Source of the DNA: Deltaproteobacteria bacterium
GTDB lineage: Bacteria > Bdellovibrionota_C > UBA2361 > OMII01
Direction: 5' to 3'
DNA length: 12,474 nt
Assembly: GCA_023262305.1 (NCBI GenBank)
Contig: JALRCK010000035.1
Location: 1-12,474, forward strand
A model generated the notes under the pieces. That model was not told the DNA's origin, made no database searches, and saw nothing but the letters and a program-made list of their open reading frames with translations. Within the stretch, counting starts at the first letter, position 1; each line of letters opens with the position of its first letter. Shown here piece by piece: positions 5,431 to 12,474 of this stretch. The position numbers and the translations under genes were made by a program.

Positions 5431-7266
5431 ATGAACCCTACAAACGCCCCTACTATCGCTCCTCGACCCGAAACCACCGAGAGGCTGACGCTACCGGCCT
5501 CTGGATGTTCGATGCAGGTCGAACTTCCAGCCGCAGCTCAACGCGTGAGCGAGGGGCTCGTCTCCTCACACGCCCCGTATCGGGTCGCCGTAGCTCAGAT
5601 CTCAACAGACCCGGGCATGATCGCAAAGAATACCGAGAAGATCATCTCGTACATCGGTCAGGCGAAGGACAAGGGCGCTGACATGGTGGTGTTCCCGGAG
5701 CTTGCAATCCCGGGATACTGCTCGATGGATCTCCTCTGGGATAAAGATTATCTCGCGGCAAACCTCGCCGGCTTACAACGGATCAAAGAGGCGAGCCGGG
5801 GGATTACGGTTATCGTGGGTTTTGTCGACGTAGATCCGGGCGGCTCTCTCCCTGGAGGCCGCCCCAAGATCTTTAACTCAGCGGCGATCATTCGGGACGG
5901 AGAGATCCTCGCCGTTCAGGACAAAACGCTCCTCCCCGATTACGACATCTTTTCTGAAAATCGATACTTCGCCCCACCACGAGGGTCACGCGTTGTACAA
6001 GCAGGTCCGATCAAGATCGGAGCGGAGATATGCGAAGACCTGTGGACGAAGGGCTACTCGATCGATCCAGCTCAACGGCTTGTGAACGAAGGCGCGGAGC
6101 TCGTTGTCAATCTTTCGGCCTCCCCGTTCCACATCGGTAAGATGCCGGTGCGATTGGGGCTCGTCTCGGACACAGCAAAAGACAAGGGCGTGCCTATCGT
6201 CTATGCAAATCTCGTCGGCAGCTTCGACGGGTACGAGGGTGAAGTCGTTTTCGACGGCCGAAGTATGGTCGTTGGAAGGAACGGAACGGTCATCGGCACG
6301 GCGGAGGGGTTTAAGGAACAACTTCTCATCTCTGACATATACGCCGAAAAAGAGCTGGCGCTACCCGAGACTGAGAGGGTCGCAGAGCTCCACGATGCGC
6401 TCGTTCTTGGCATCAGAGACTATTTCCGCCGAGTCGGAAGCCTTGAGAAGGGAAATTTTCGGTACGCCTATATCGGATTGAGTGGCGGCATCGATTCGGC
6501 GCTCGTTGCCGCTCTCGCCGTCGAGGCTCTCGGCCCTGACAAGGTCATCGGCGTCACCCTCCCCTCTCGCTACAACAGCGCAGAGACTCGCTCTGATGCG
6601 GAGATCCTCGCTCATAACCTCGGGATCCGTTTTAAGAGCCTCTCTATCGAGAGTCAGTTCCAAGCGTGCACGGATGCTTTCGCAACTGACCCCGAGCTCG
6701 TCGCAGCGCCGGAGGGCGTTGCGGATCAGAACGTGCAAGCGCGGCTTCGCATGTTGGACCTGATGTACTACGCCAACAAGACCAACGGGATCGTGCTCAA
6801 CACTGGGAACAAAACGGAGCTCGCCCTCGACAACTGCACGATCTACGGCGACATGGTCGGTGGCTTTAGCGTACTCGGAGACGTCGATAAAGACCGCGTG
6901 TACGAGCTCTCACGCTACATCAACAGACGAGCCAGTCGGGAGATCATTCCTGTGAGCACGATCGATCGAGTTCCGAGCGCTGAACTCAAGCCAAATCAGA
7001 AGGACTCTGAGGTGATGGGTGCTGACCCAGAGAAGATCGCTCCTCTGGTGCGCACCATTATCGAGGAGGGCTTGAGCATCTCTGAGGCGCTTCAACGTTT
7101 CAGCAACAGCTGGGACGAGGCCCTCATCCGCAGAACGTTCCAGCGGATCGATCGCTCCGAGTGGAAGAGACGACAGGCAGCCCCCGGCATTCGGGTCACT
7201 CCGCACTCGTTCGGAATCGGTCGGCGGATGCCGATCTCTCACGGCTTTTACAACCCAACCAAGTAA
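5431..7266 (+). CDS. nadE: Glutamine-dependent NAD+ synthetase
   Basis: This two-domain cytosolic enzyme amidates nicotinate adenine dinucleotide to NAD+, using glutamine and ATP. The N-terminal nitrilase-type glutaminase (about residues 50-300) has the full triad: E90 in VVFPELAIPGY, K165 in QDKTLLPDYD and C201 in GAEICEDLW. The synthetase domain (about 320-600) has the ATP P-loop SGGIDSA (351-357), GVADQNVQARLRM (429-441), LNTGNKTELA (456-465), and KPNQKDSE (520-527). At 611 residues it falls in the normal range for the glutamine-dependent form. The ATG at 5431 is preceded by GGGAGG (5421-5426); an in-frame ATG at 5419 would place that site inside the gene. A 50-residue low-complexity leader precedes the glutaminase domain. 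It follows pncB by 16 bases and precedes pncA by 9. Confidence 0.95.
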   Translation: MNPTNAPTIAPRPETTERLTLPASGCSMQVELPAAAQRVSEGLVSSHAPYRVAVAQISTDPGMIAKNTEKIISYIGQAKDKGADMVVFPELAIPGYCSMDLLWDKDYLAANLAGLQRIKEASRGITVIVGFVDVDPGGSLPGGRPKIFNSAAIIRDGEILAVQDKTLLPDYDIFSENRYFAPPRGSRVVQAGPIKIGAEICEDLWTKGYSIDPAQRLVNEGAELVVNLSASPFHIGKMPVRLGLVSDTAKDKGVPIVYANLVGSFDGYEGEVVFDGRSMVVGRNGTVIGTAEGFKEQLLISDIYAEKELALPETERVAELHDALVLGIRDYFRRVGSLEKGNFRYAYIGLSGGIDSALVAALAVEALGPDKVIGVTLPSRYNSAETRSDAEILAHNLGIRFKSLSIESQFQACTDAFATDPELVAAPEGVADQNVQARLRMLDLMYYANKTNGIVLNTGNKTELALDNCTIYGDMVGGFSVLGDVDKDRVYELSRYINRRASREIIPVSTIDRVPSAELKPNQKDSEVMGADPEKIAPLVRTIIEEGLSISEALQRFSNSWDEALIRRTFQRIDRSEWKRRQAAPGIRVTPHSFGIGRRMPISHGFYNPTK

Positions 7267-7275
7267 GGAGGACGC

Positions 7276-7959
7276 ATGAAAGTTCTGGTTCTTGTGGATA
7301 TTCAAAACGATTTCTGTCCTGGCGGCGCACTCGCGGTTCCAGAGGGCGATCAGGTCGTCCCTATCGCCAACAAGCTCATCAGATCAGGAGCATTTGATCT
7401 GGTGATCGCCACGAAGGACTGGCATCCAGGCGATCACATCAGCTTCGCCGACAACCACGAAGGCAAGAAGGTGTTTGAGCAGATTGATCTATCGGGAGGT
7501 GCACAAACCTTGTGGCCGAGACATTGCGTTCAAGGCACTCGAGGTGCCGAGCTCCATGCGGGCCTGGATACCGGTGCTATCCACCACATCGTTGAAAAAG
7601 GCACCTCGCCCTCAATCGATAGCTATAGTGGGTTCTACGACAACCACCACAAGCGGGAGACGAGCCTTCGAGCGATCATAACGGAGGAGGCGGCTCGCCG
7701 AGGGATGCTGCAGCACGATGTTGAACTCTTCGTCTGTGGACTCGCTCTTGATTACTGTGTCGCAGCCACCGCTCGCGATGCGGCGACCCTCGGATTGAAA
7801 ACCCATGTGGTTCTCGATGCGTGCCGCGCAGTCAATCTCGCGTCTCACGATGACGTTCGAACGTTGCGGGAGCTCACCGCTCTCGGCGTGGGAGTGACAA
7901 CGAGTGAAGTACTCATTCCAGAGCGAGCTCCCTCACGAAGCGTTGAGCTCCATCCGTAG
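7276..7959 (+). CDS. pncA: Nicotinamidase
   Basis: The enzyme hydrolyses nicotinamide to nicotinate and ammonia and so feeds PncB. The 227-residue isochorismatase-fold protein has the expected Asp-Lys-Cys triad: D8 in LVDIQNDF, K108 in VEKGTSP and C161 in GLALDYCV. Metal ligands are D48 and H50 in TKDWHPGDH, H54, and H83 in LWPRHCVQGT. SIDSYSGFYDN (113-123) is also typical. The start is well fixed: AAGGAGG (7265-7271) begins inside the nadE stop codon and lies 4 bases before the ATG. Ammonia is made here, but the NadE in this operon has its own glutaminase domain, so direct ammonia reuse is not needed. It lies 23 bases before the NAD kinase gene. Confidence 0.95.
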   Translation: MKVLVLVDIQNDFCPGGALAVPEGDQVVPIANKLIRSGAFDLVIATKDWHPGDHISFADNHEGKKVFEQIDLSGGAQTLWPRHCVQGTRGAELHAGLDTGAIHHIVEKGTSPSIDSYSGFYDNHHKRETSLRAIITEEAARRGMLQHDVELFVCGLALDYCVAATARDAATLGLKTHVVLDACRAVNLASHDDVRTLRELTALGVGVTTSEVLIPERAPSRSVELHP

Positions 7960-7982
7960 CTTTTCGACTAAGGAGATACACT

Positions 7983-9011
7983 ATGCTGAAACAGGAAGTA
8001 GGAATGCCGGGGCTTGGTGGACTGACCCTGCCTCCGGCATCAGGGGCGCGAGAGTGCCCCTGCCCCTCGCAATCTCCAGCGATTGCTCGTCATGAGATCC
8101 TTGTGGTGTGCAAGAAGAGTAGATTTGAACGGGAAAAAGCCACATCACACCTCTCGGATGACGAGCTGACGGCACACTACAACGCGCTCGGAGAGAGCGG
8201 ATTGAGAATACTCGCAGCGCACCTGCACCATCGGGAGTCGATCGAGGTGTGTGCCCGCGAATTAGGGCCCAATCAGATCGTCACGCTTGAGGATCTCAAG
8301 GATCCTGGAATACGCTCCCGATTCAAGCTCATCATCGCTCTTGGAGGAGATGACTTCTTTAAGCTCGTCAGCCACCAGGCGAAGGACGCTCTTCCTATCT
8401 TGGGAGTCAACTCCGACCCCCGCGCAAGTGTAGGAGCGCTCCTTCCAATCGCTATCGAATACCTTCCCGACACCCTGAGGCAACTTGAGAGAGGTGACTA
8501 CCGAATCGAGCCGTGGACGAGGCTTTCCCTCAAGGTTGGGGGAGTCGAGTGCGGCTCGGCGATTAATGATGTGGTGCTTGGCAAGCGAGACTTCCGGCTG
8601 ACCTCAAAACACGAACTGGAGTATCGGGGTGAAAAGGTAACACAACGCTCCTCTGGCATCCTCATCAGCACTGGAGTTGGTTCAACGGGCTGGTACTCAA
8701 GCGCTGGGCTCTATCTCGGTGTTCATGATCGTTCATTCCCAAAGAGCGCTCGGTACGCTCGCTTCGAACTTCGTGAGCCTCCCGTCACATTCTCAGAGAA
8801 TCTCGGGAAACGAACCGCCCACCTCCCAAGATTCGTTGAAGGAACTATCAGCGAGGGAGAAGCGCTCCGTATCACATCTCTAAACGACGACGAAGGGATT
8901 GTGAGCCGAGACTCACTTGACTCTATTCCGTTTCCCCGGGGAACGGTCGCAGACATATCGATCGATCCGAATCCACTTAACGTTCTCATCCCAGGAGGTA
9001 CACAATGCTAG
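7983..9011 (+). CDS. Divergent NAD kinase (NADK2-like)
   Basis: This protein probably phosphorylates NAD+ to NADP+, the last step of the pathway encoded here. The 342-residue sequence keeps the order of NAD-kinase motifs in altered form: IIALGGDDFF (118-126) where the family usually has GGDGT, GVNSDPRASVG (141-151) in place of the usual GxNxGxLGFL, AINDVVL (193-199), and SSGILISTGVGSTGWYSSAG (223-242) matching the glycine/serine-rich nicotinamide-site segment. The Asn-x-Asp-Pro motif recalls mitochondrial NADK2-type kinases. D123, corresponding to the catalytic Asp, is retained, but the following Gly-Thr is Asp-Phe. An approximately 36-residue leader with ECPCP precedes the fold. The ATG at 7983 follows TAAGGAG with 7-base spacing. 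The gene ends 7 bases inside the next one. A non-canonical phosphate donor or a regulatory role is possible, so I leave the symbol blank. Confidence 0.78.
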   Translation: MLKQEVGMPGLGGLTLPPASGARECPCPSQSPAIARHEILVVCKKSRFEREKATSHLSDDELTAHYNALGESGLRILAAHLHHRESIEVCARELGPNQIVTLEDLKDPGIRSRFKLIIALGGDDFFKLVSHQAKDALPILGVNSDPRASVGALLPIAIEYLPDTLRQLERGDYRIEPWTRLSLKVGGVECGSAINDVVLGKRDFRLTSKHELEYRGEKVTQRSSGILISTGVGSTGWYSSAGLYLGVHDRSFPKSARYARFELREPPVTFSENLGKRTAHLPRFVEGTISEGEALRITSLNDDEGIVSRDSLDSIPFPRGTVADISIDPNPLNVLIPGGTQC

Positions 9012-10540
9012 CTGCCAACAATCCAAACCACACCCCTCATCAGCTCAACACAGGCACGCTCTCTTTTCCCCCGCACTCTGACACGCCGATCACTACGGCA
9101 GCGGGCTATCCTGACCGAGCTCCCGTTCCAACTCACCTGCGAGCGTGGCGACACGACTATCCGGACTATCGCCCCCCCTTCTACGAGTCGCCAAAACTCG
9201 CCCTTCACGATCGGACGGTGGTTCATGGGGGATGGGCAGATCCCGCCACAGTATCACGCGCTGAATTTCTTGAGTGGAGCGCGTCCGGTCTGATGAAGAG
9301 CTTTGAAGGGCCGATCGTGCACGATCCAAACTCGGGAAGGCCTCTCAATCCACTCGGGCGCACCGGCATCGAGGGCCGAGGCGTGCTTGGAAGGTGGGGA
9401 CCGAATCACGCCGCCGATGCTATCGTGACGCGGATCTCACCCACGACAGGATTTCTTGAGGTGCTCCTCATTCAACGGGGGTGCGGCGCCTGGGCCATCC
9501 CGGGAGGGATGGTTGATAGCGGCGAGACCCCCCTTGCTGCCGCGTACCGTGAATTGACCGAGGAGACCGGCATCGAAATGGACGAAACCACTCCTCATGT
9601 CATCTACCAGGGAGTTGGAGATGGACCCCGAGTCACGGACAACGCTTGGATCGAGACCAGCGCCTATCATTTTCACCTTGGTGCGGAGAGCGCGCTCCAC
9701 AATTCATCGCCGCGCGGTCTATCCGACGCTCTCGACGCGAAGTGGATGACGGTGACTCCTGACCTGATCAGGTCCCTGTATGCGAATCATGGGGCGCTCG
9801 TCTCTATGGCGCTCTCTCAGTGGAGGATACCACGCAGGGAGCATTCTGAGCCGGTGCGTACGCAACTCGGCGAGGTGCCTCATGTCCCGCTGCTCACTGA
9901 TCTTAAGCACCTCTCTGGTCGCATCGGGATACTGGGCGGAAGCTTTGATCCGGTTCACAACGCGCACATCGAGATCGGACGGCGCGCAGCCGAGCGCCAC
10001 CATCTTGACGCCGTGATCTACCTTCCAACGGGACAGAATCCTCTCAAGGAGCATGGCCCTCAAGCGTCCGCCCTTGAGAGGGTGGATATGCTCTTTTACG
10101 CCCTGCGCGATGACCTACGCATGTTTGTCTCAACCATGGAGGCGCGAACGCCGGGGGTCGCGTACACGATCGATACGCTTGAGCGACTTCGACAGGAGAT
10201 CTCTCCCGAACAGTGTCGTCTCTTCCTCATTATGGGAGCGGATGGGCTCCAAAATTTTGCTCAGTGGAAGGACTACAAACGTATCCCAACTCTCGCCGAG
10301 CTTATCCCAGTTGAGCGCCCCGGCGTCAGCGACATCTCTCACGACCAAAGCCTCATAAGCACATTATCCTCTGAGCTGGGGCAGCCGGTCGCGGAGCAGA
10401 TCGTCGCGAATGTTGTGCCCTACGAGGGCGCTCCGGTGAGTTCTACAGAGGTTCGCCGTCATATCGCACTCGGGGAAGAGGTACTACCTCTGCCACCTGA
10501 GGTAGTACGATATGCCAAAGAGCGAGGTTTGTACCGATGA
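9005..10540 (+). CDS. nadD: Fusion protein: NUDT9-type ADP-ribose pyrophosphatase + nicotinate-nucleotide adenylyltransferase
   Basis: The 511-residue protein joins two enzymes. Residues about 30-285 resemble human NUDT9, which splits ADP-ribose into AMP and ribose 5-phosphate. The NUDT9-specific GRGVLGRWGPNHAAD block is at 124-138, and a complete Nudix box (G168, E174, REL-x-EE-x-G at 182-189) follows WAIPGGMV. Residues about 303-511 are a NadD-type adenylyltransferase that makes NaAD from NaMN and ATP: RIGILGGSFDPVHNAH (306-321) includes the nucleotide-binding HxGH-like signature, with YTIDTL (387-392), IMGADGLQNFAQW (409-421) and SSTEVRR (479-485). Catalytic residues look intact in both halves. 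AGGAGG (8993-8998) lies 6 bases before the ATG, which overlaps the kinase stop by 7 bases. Known NMN-adenylyltransferase/Nudix fusions (e.g. cyanobacterial) use NadM and the opposite domain order. The symbol refers to the C-terminal half. Confidence 0.9.
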   Translation: MLAANNPNHTPHQLNTGTLSFPPHSDTPITTAAGYPDRAPVPTHLRAWRHDYPDYRPPFYESPKLALHDRTVVHGGWADPATVSRAEFLEWSASGLMKSFEGPIVHDPNSGRPLNPLGRTGIEGRGVLGRWGPNHAADAIVTRISPTTGFLEVLLIQRGCGAWAIPGGMVDSGETPLAAAYRELTEETGIEMDETTPHVIYQGVGDGPRVTDNAWIETSAYHFHLGAESALHNSSPRGLSDALDAKWMTVTPDLIRSLYANHGALVSMALSQWRIPRREHSEPVRTQLGEVPHVPLLTDLKHLSGRIGILGGSFDPVHNAHIEIGRRAAERHHLDAVIYLPTGQNPLKEHGPQASALERVDMLFYALRDDLRMFVSTMEARTPGVAYTIDTLERLRQEISPEQCRLFLIMGADGLQNFAQWKDYKRIPTLAELIPVERPGVSDISHDQSLISTLSSELGQPVAEQIVANVVPYEGAPVSSTEVRRHIALGEEVLPLPPEVVRYAKERGLYR

Positions 10541-11598
10541 GGACTCGTACAACCGCAACTTCCCGGGCACGTTTTCTGCCGCCCCCTCCCAAATCTTCGT
10601 TGCTTGGAGCCACGAAACAGGGGACATTTCTTGGTATGAAGTTAAGTGACAAAGAAGCGACCATCCTTGCGACAGCCGAACTCCGTGCGCAGGCGCCAAT
10701 TGAGGTGCTTCAAAAGGAATCTGGTTACCGCGAACACATCGTGCGACACGCTCTCAGACGCCTCAGAGAGCGAGAGATCATCCGACCGCTCCCCGTTATT
10801 AACCTTCATCAGATCGGATTCTCGGTATACAACGTGTTCTTCTCGTCGGTCGCTCAAGGGAAAACCGCGCGACAGTCACTCGTTCGATCGCTCGTTTCAT
10901 CTCCCGAGGTGATGTGGGTTGGCGAGTTCGGTGGAGAGTATCACTTCGGTGTAGCCTTCTGCGCCAAGCGCCCGGCCCACGTTATCGACTTCCTTCACGG
11001 GATCTCTCGAAAGCACAAAGATGTCTTTCATGAGAAAGCTGTCTCACTCACTATCTCCTCTACCCTCTACCCTCGGCGATACCTGACGTCTCGCAAACTC
11101 TCAGTTGAGCCCATTCACATCCGTTACACCAACGAGCCAGTTGAAGTGGATGAACTTGATATGCAGGTCCTTGGGGCGCTCTCTACCTTTGGCGACCTTT
11201 CGCACCGCCAACTTGCAAGCAAGGTAAAGGTCCCCCTCTCCACCCTTGAGTTGCGGATTCGAAAACTCCGAGAGAGGAAGGTCATTGTCGGTGATATCTA
11301 CGTTGTGAGCCCATCAAAGTTTGAGCGACAGAGCTACAAGCTACTGATTTATACGAAGGGTATCGACCCAGACTTGAGTAAGAAGATGCATGCCTTCTGT
11401 TCACAACATCCCGATGTTGTGTACCTCTTTGAGTGCTTCGGTGTTTGGGGGTTTGAGATGGGGGTTGAGGTTCCTGCTCAAGAGGACGTCAGTGTAATTA
11501 TGCAGGAGGTCTATGAAGCCTTCGGGAGCGCAGTGACGAACATCAAACTTCTCACCAAATTCCGCTATCCGAAGGTTCGGTGGTTTCCAGAGGTGTAA
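10537..11598 (+). CDS. Second double-unit Lrp/AsnC-type regulator, terminal gene of the NAD operon
   Basis: This protein has the same architecture as the regulator at the left of the window. It has helix-turn-helix 1 at about residues 36-82 (of 353), a RAM-like region at about 95-175, helix-turn-helix 2 at about 204-250 (HRQLASKVKVPLSTLELRIRKLRERKVI) and a second RAM-like region at about 262-343. The two proteins share LS-x-K at the domain start and a closing F-x-YP near the C-terminus. The ATG at 10537 overlaps the stop of the nadD fusion (ATGA), which implies translational coupling. An in-frame ATG at 10636 gives a 320-residue protein that begins at the exact Lrp domain boundary (MKLSDKEATIL) and removes a basic, Pro-rich 33-residue leader; it may be the true start. 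Its place in the operon suggests it senses an NAD-pathway metabolite, perhaps a nucleotide rather than an amino acid, which is inference. Confidence 0.85.
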   Translation: MRTRTTATSRARFLPPPPKSSLLGATKQGTFLGMKLSDKEATILATAELRAQAPIEVLQKESGYREHIVRHALRRLREREIIRPLPVINLHQIGFSVYNVFFSSVAQGKTARQSLVRSLVSSPEVMWVGEFGGEYHFGVAFCAKRPAHVIDFLHGISRKHKDVFHEKAVSLTISSTLYPRRYLTSRKLSVEPIHIRYTNEPVEVDELDMQVLGALSTFGDLSHRQLASKVKVPLSTLELRIRKLRERKVIVGDIYVVSPSKFERQSYKLLIYTKGIDPDLSKKMHAFCSQHPDVVYLFECFGVWGFEMGVEVPAQEDVSVIMQEVYEAFGSAVTNIKLLTKFRYPKVRWFPEV

Positions 11599-11616
11599 CC
11601 CCCTCCTCCTCCCCTG

Positions 11617-12465
11617 CTAGCTCCGTTTCGGCTTCAATCGAAAAGCCATGATCTCGTGGTAGTATCCGAGAGGGTCTCCCTGCACGAATTCAAGGCCACC
11701 CTGCTTCTTCACAAAGTCCAAAACCTTCGGCTCTCGCAAGAGACCGGAGATGCGGAGTGGAACGCGAACCGGTGTGCCGACACGCGTCACCTCCACGTCG
11801 GGATGTTGCGCGCAGTAGCGCTCGAAATCGGGCAACGTCACGCTACTCATTTGGACATAGATGGCAGCTTCCGGATTGTTGGGATTGAGCAGCTGAATAC
11901 CATCCTCAAACAGTCGCTTAATCAACTTGGTGCCGCTGTAGTGGTCCTTATCTCCATCCCCGGTCGGAGTCGGAATATAGGGCGGGTTCGTGACGAGGAT
12001 ATCGAGAGTGCCCGGCTCAACGATACCTTTAATACCCTTTCCTATCAGCCACGAAACCTCTGCATCACCGACAAGTGGGGCGAGATTGCGACGAGCGCAG
12101 TTTATGGCGTTCGGGTCGATGTCCGTGTAGACATGTTTCGTTAGGTTGGGACAGTTCGCCAGCACCGTCTGTGAGATGCCTCCCGCTCCGCAACCCACCT
12201 CTGCCGAAACTTTCACAGAGTCATTCAGAGCACCGCATGCTCGCAGCCAATCGCTAAAATACACTGTGTCGATGTTCGTGCTCCAAGCCTTGCCATCGAT
12301 ATTCTTATCCCAGGTGATTGGCAGACCGTTGTGATAGGTAAGACGAGATTGGTCACCGATCAGATCGAGAACGCGTTCGGCTCCAAGTTTATTCGGCCAC
12401 TCGCTTAAGACGAACACGCGAGGACTCACCAATCGAGCATCGTTCACCGTTCCTAAATGCTCCAT
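11617..12465 (-). CDS. Class I SAM-dependent methyltransferase (HemK/PrmC-like), possibly 5'-incomplete
   Basis: At least 282 residues are encoded on the minus strand. The SAM-binding motif I is EVGCGAGG (89-96), the acidic ribose-binding segment is YTDIDPNA (113-120), and the catalytic TNPPYIP (159-165) is characteristic of enzymes that methylate planar amide or amine nitrogen, such as HemK/PrmC glutamine methyltransferases and N6-adenine enzymes. The PrmC substrate-recognition N-terminal domain is not obvious; residues 1-80 instead contain TYHNGLPITWDKNIDG. I therefore stop at a superfamily call, with protein or RNA as substrate. The ATG at 12465 has no clear ribosome-binding site and the frame stays open to the window edge (GGT GTT GAG precede it), so the real start may lie outside. 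It converges on the NAD operon with only 18 bases between stop codons. Confidence 0.75.
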   Translation of the reverse strand: MEHLGTVNDARLVSPRVFVLSEWPNKLGAERVLDLIGDQSRLTYHNGLPITWDKNIDGKAWSTNIDTVYFSDWLRACGALNDSVKVSAEVGCGAGGISQTVLANCPNLTKHVYTDIDPNAINCARRNLAPLVGDAEVSWLIGKGIKGIVEPGTLDILVTNPPYIPTPTGDGDKDHYSGTKLIKRLFEDGIQLLNPNNPEAAIYVQMSSVTLPDFERYCAQHPDVEVTRVGTPVRVPLRISGLLREPKVLDFVKKQGGLEFVQGDPLGYYHEIMAFRLKPKRS

Positions 12466-12474
12466 CTCAACACC

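Noticed and set aside
4131..10540. Phage NAD+ reconstitution pathway (NARP1 or NARP2)
   Set aside because: There is no Adps-like PRPP-ligating enzyme, no Namat and no nicotinamide phosphoribosyltransferase; the genes follow the deamidating Preiss-Handler route instead.
11599..11660. Bidirectional terminator between the converging genes
   Set aside because: The gap is 18 bases of C/T-rich sequence; a small GGCTT/AAGCC hairpin inside the methyltransferase end lacks a T-run on either strand.
11656..12144. Forward open frame of 162 codons at the right edge
   Set aside because: It is antisense to the methyltransferase, whose motifs (EVGCGAGG, TNPPYIP) are convincing on the minus strand.

Overview
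The window is bacterial: compact genes, strong Shine-Dalgarno sequences (AAGGAGG, AGGAGG, GGGAGG) and a tightly packed operon, with moderate-to-high GC by eye. No rRNA, tRNA or lineage marker is present, so I do not name a phylum; an uncultured or poorly sampled Gram-negative-type lineage is possible but is only a guess.

Left part (1-4130). The end of an unrecognised gene (1-159) is followed by a 285-base leader with repeated TACTGT words and then a 325-residue regulator made of two Lrp/AsnC-type units (445-1422). Next comes a multi-membrane GT-C-type glycosyltransferase (1682-3097), whose codon use looks more A/T-rich than its neighbours, with a terminator-like hairpin behind it. A roughly 400-base stretch full of short stem-loops follows, including two near-identical copies of a G/C-rich palindrome. 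The second palindrome runs straight into a 367-base, about 90% identical, 5'-truncated copy of the double-Lrp gene (3527-3893). The copies are direct repeats offset by exactly 2471 bases, so they flank the glycosyltransferase segment.

Right part (4131-11598). One apparent operon encodes every step from nicotinamide to NADP+: nicotinate phosphoribosyltransferase (PncB), glutamine-dependent NAD+ synthetase (NadE), nicotinamidase (PncA), a divergent NAD kinase, and a fusion of a NUDT9-type ADP-ribose pyrophosphatase to nicotinate-nucleotide adenylyltransferase (NadD). The last gene is a second double-Lrp regulator that overlaps the fusion gene by 4 bases. Nicotinamide -> nicotinate (PncA) -> NaMN (PncB) -> NaAD (NadD) -> NAD+ (NadE) -> NADP+ (NadK) is the Preiss-Handler salvage route. 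The Nudix half should convert ADP-ribose to AMP and ribose 5-phosphate. The operon could therefore recycle both products of NAD+ glycohydrolysis.

Right edge. A convergent minus-strand gene (11617-12465) encodes a class I SAM-dependent methyltransferase with an NPPY motif. It may begin beyond the window.

The most noteworthy items are the NUDT9-NadD fusion, the all-in-one salvage operon with double-Lrp regulators at both ends, the NAD kinase with an altered GGDGT motif, and the lrp duplication whose breakpoint lies at a palindromic repeat.
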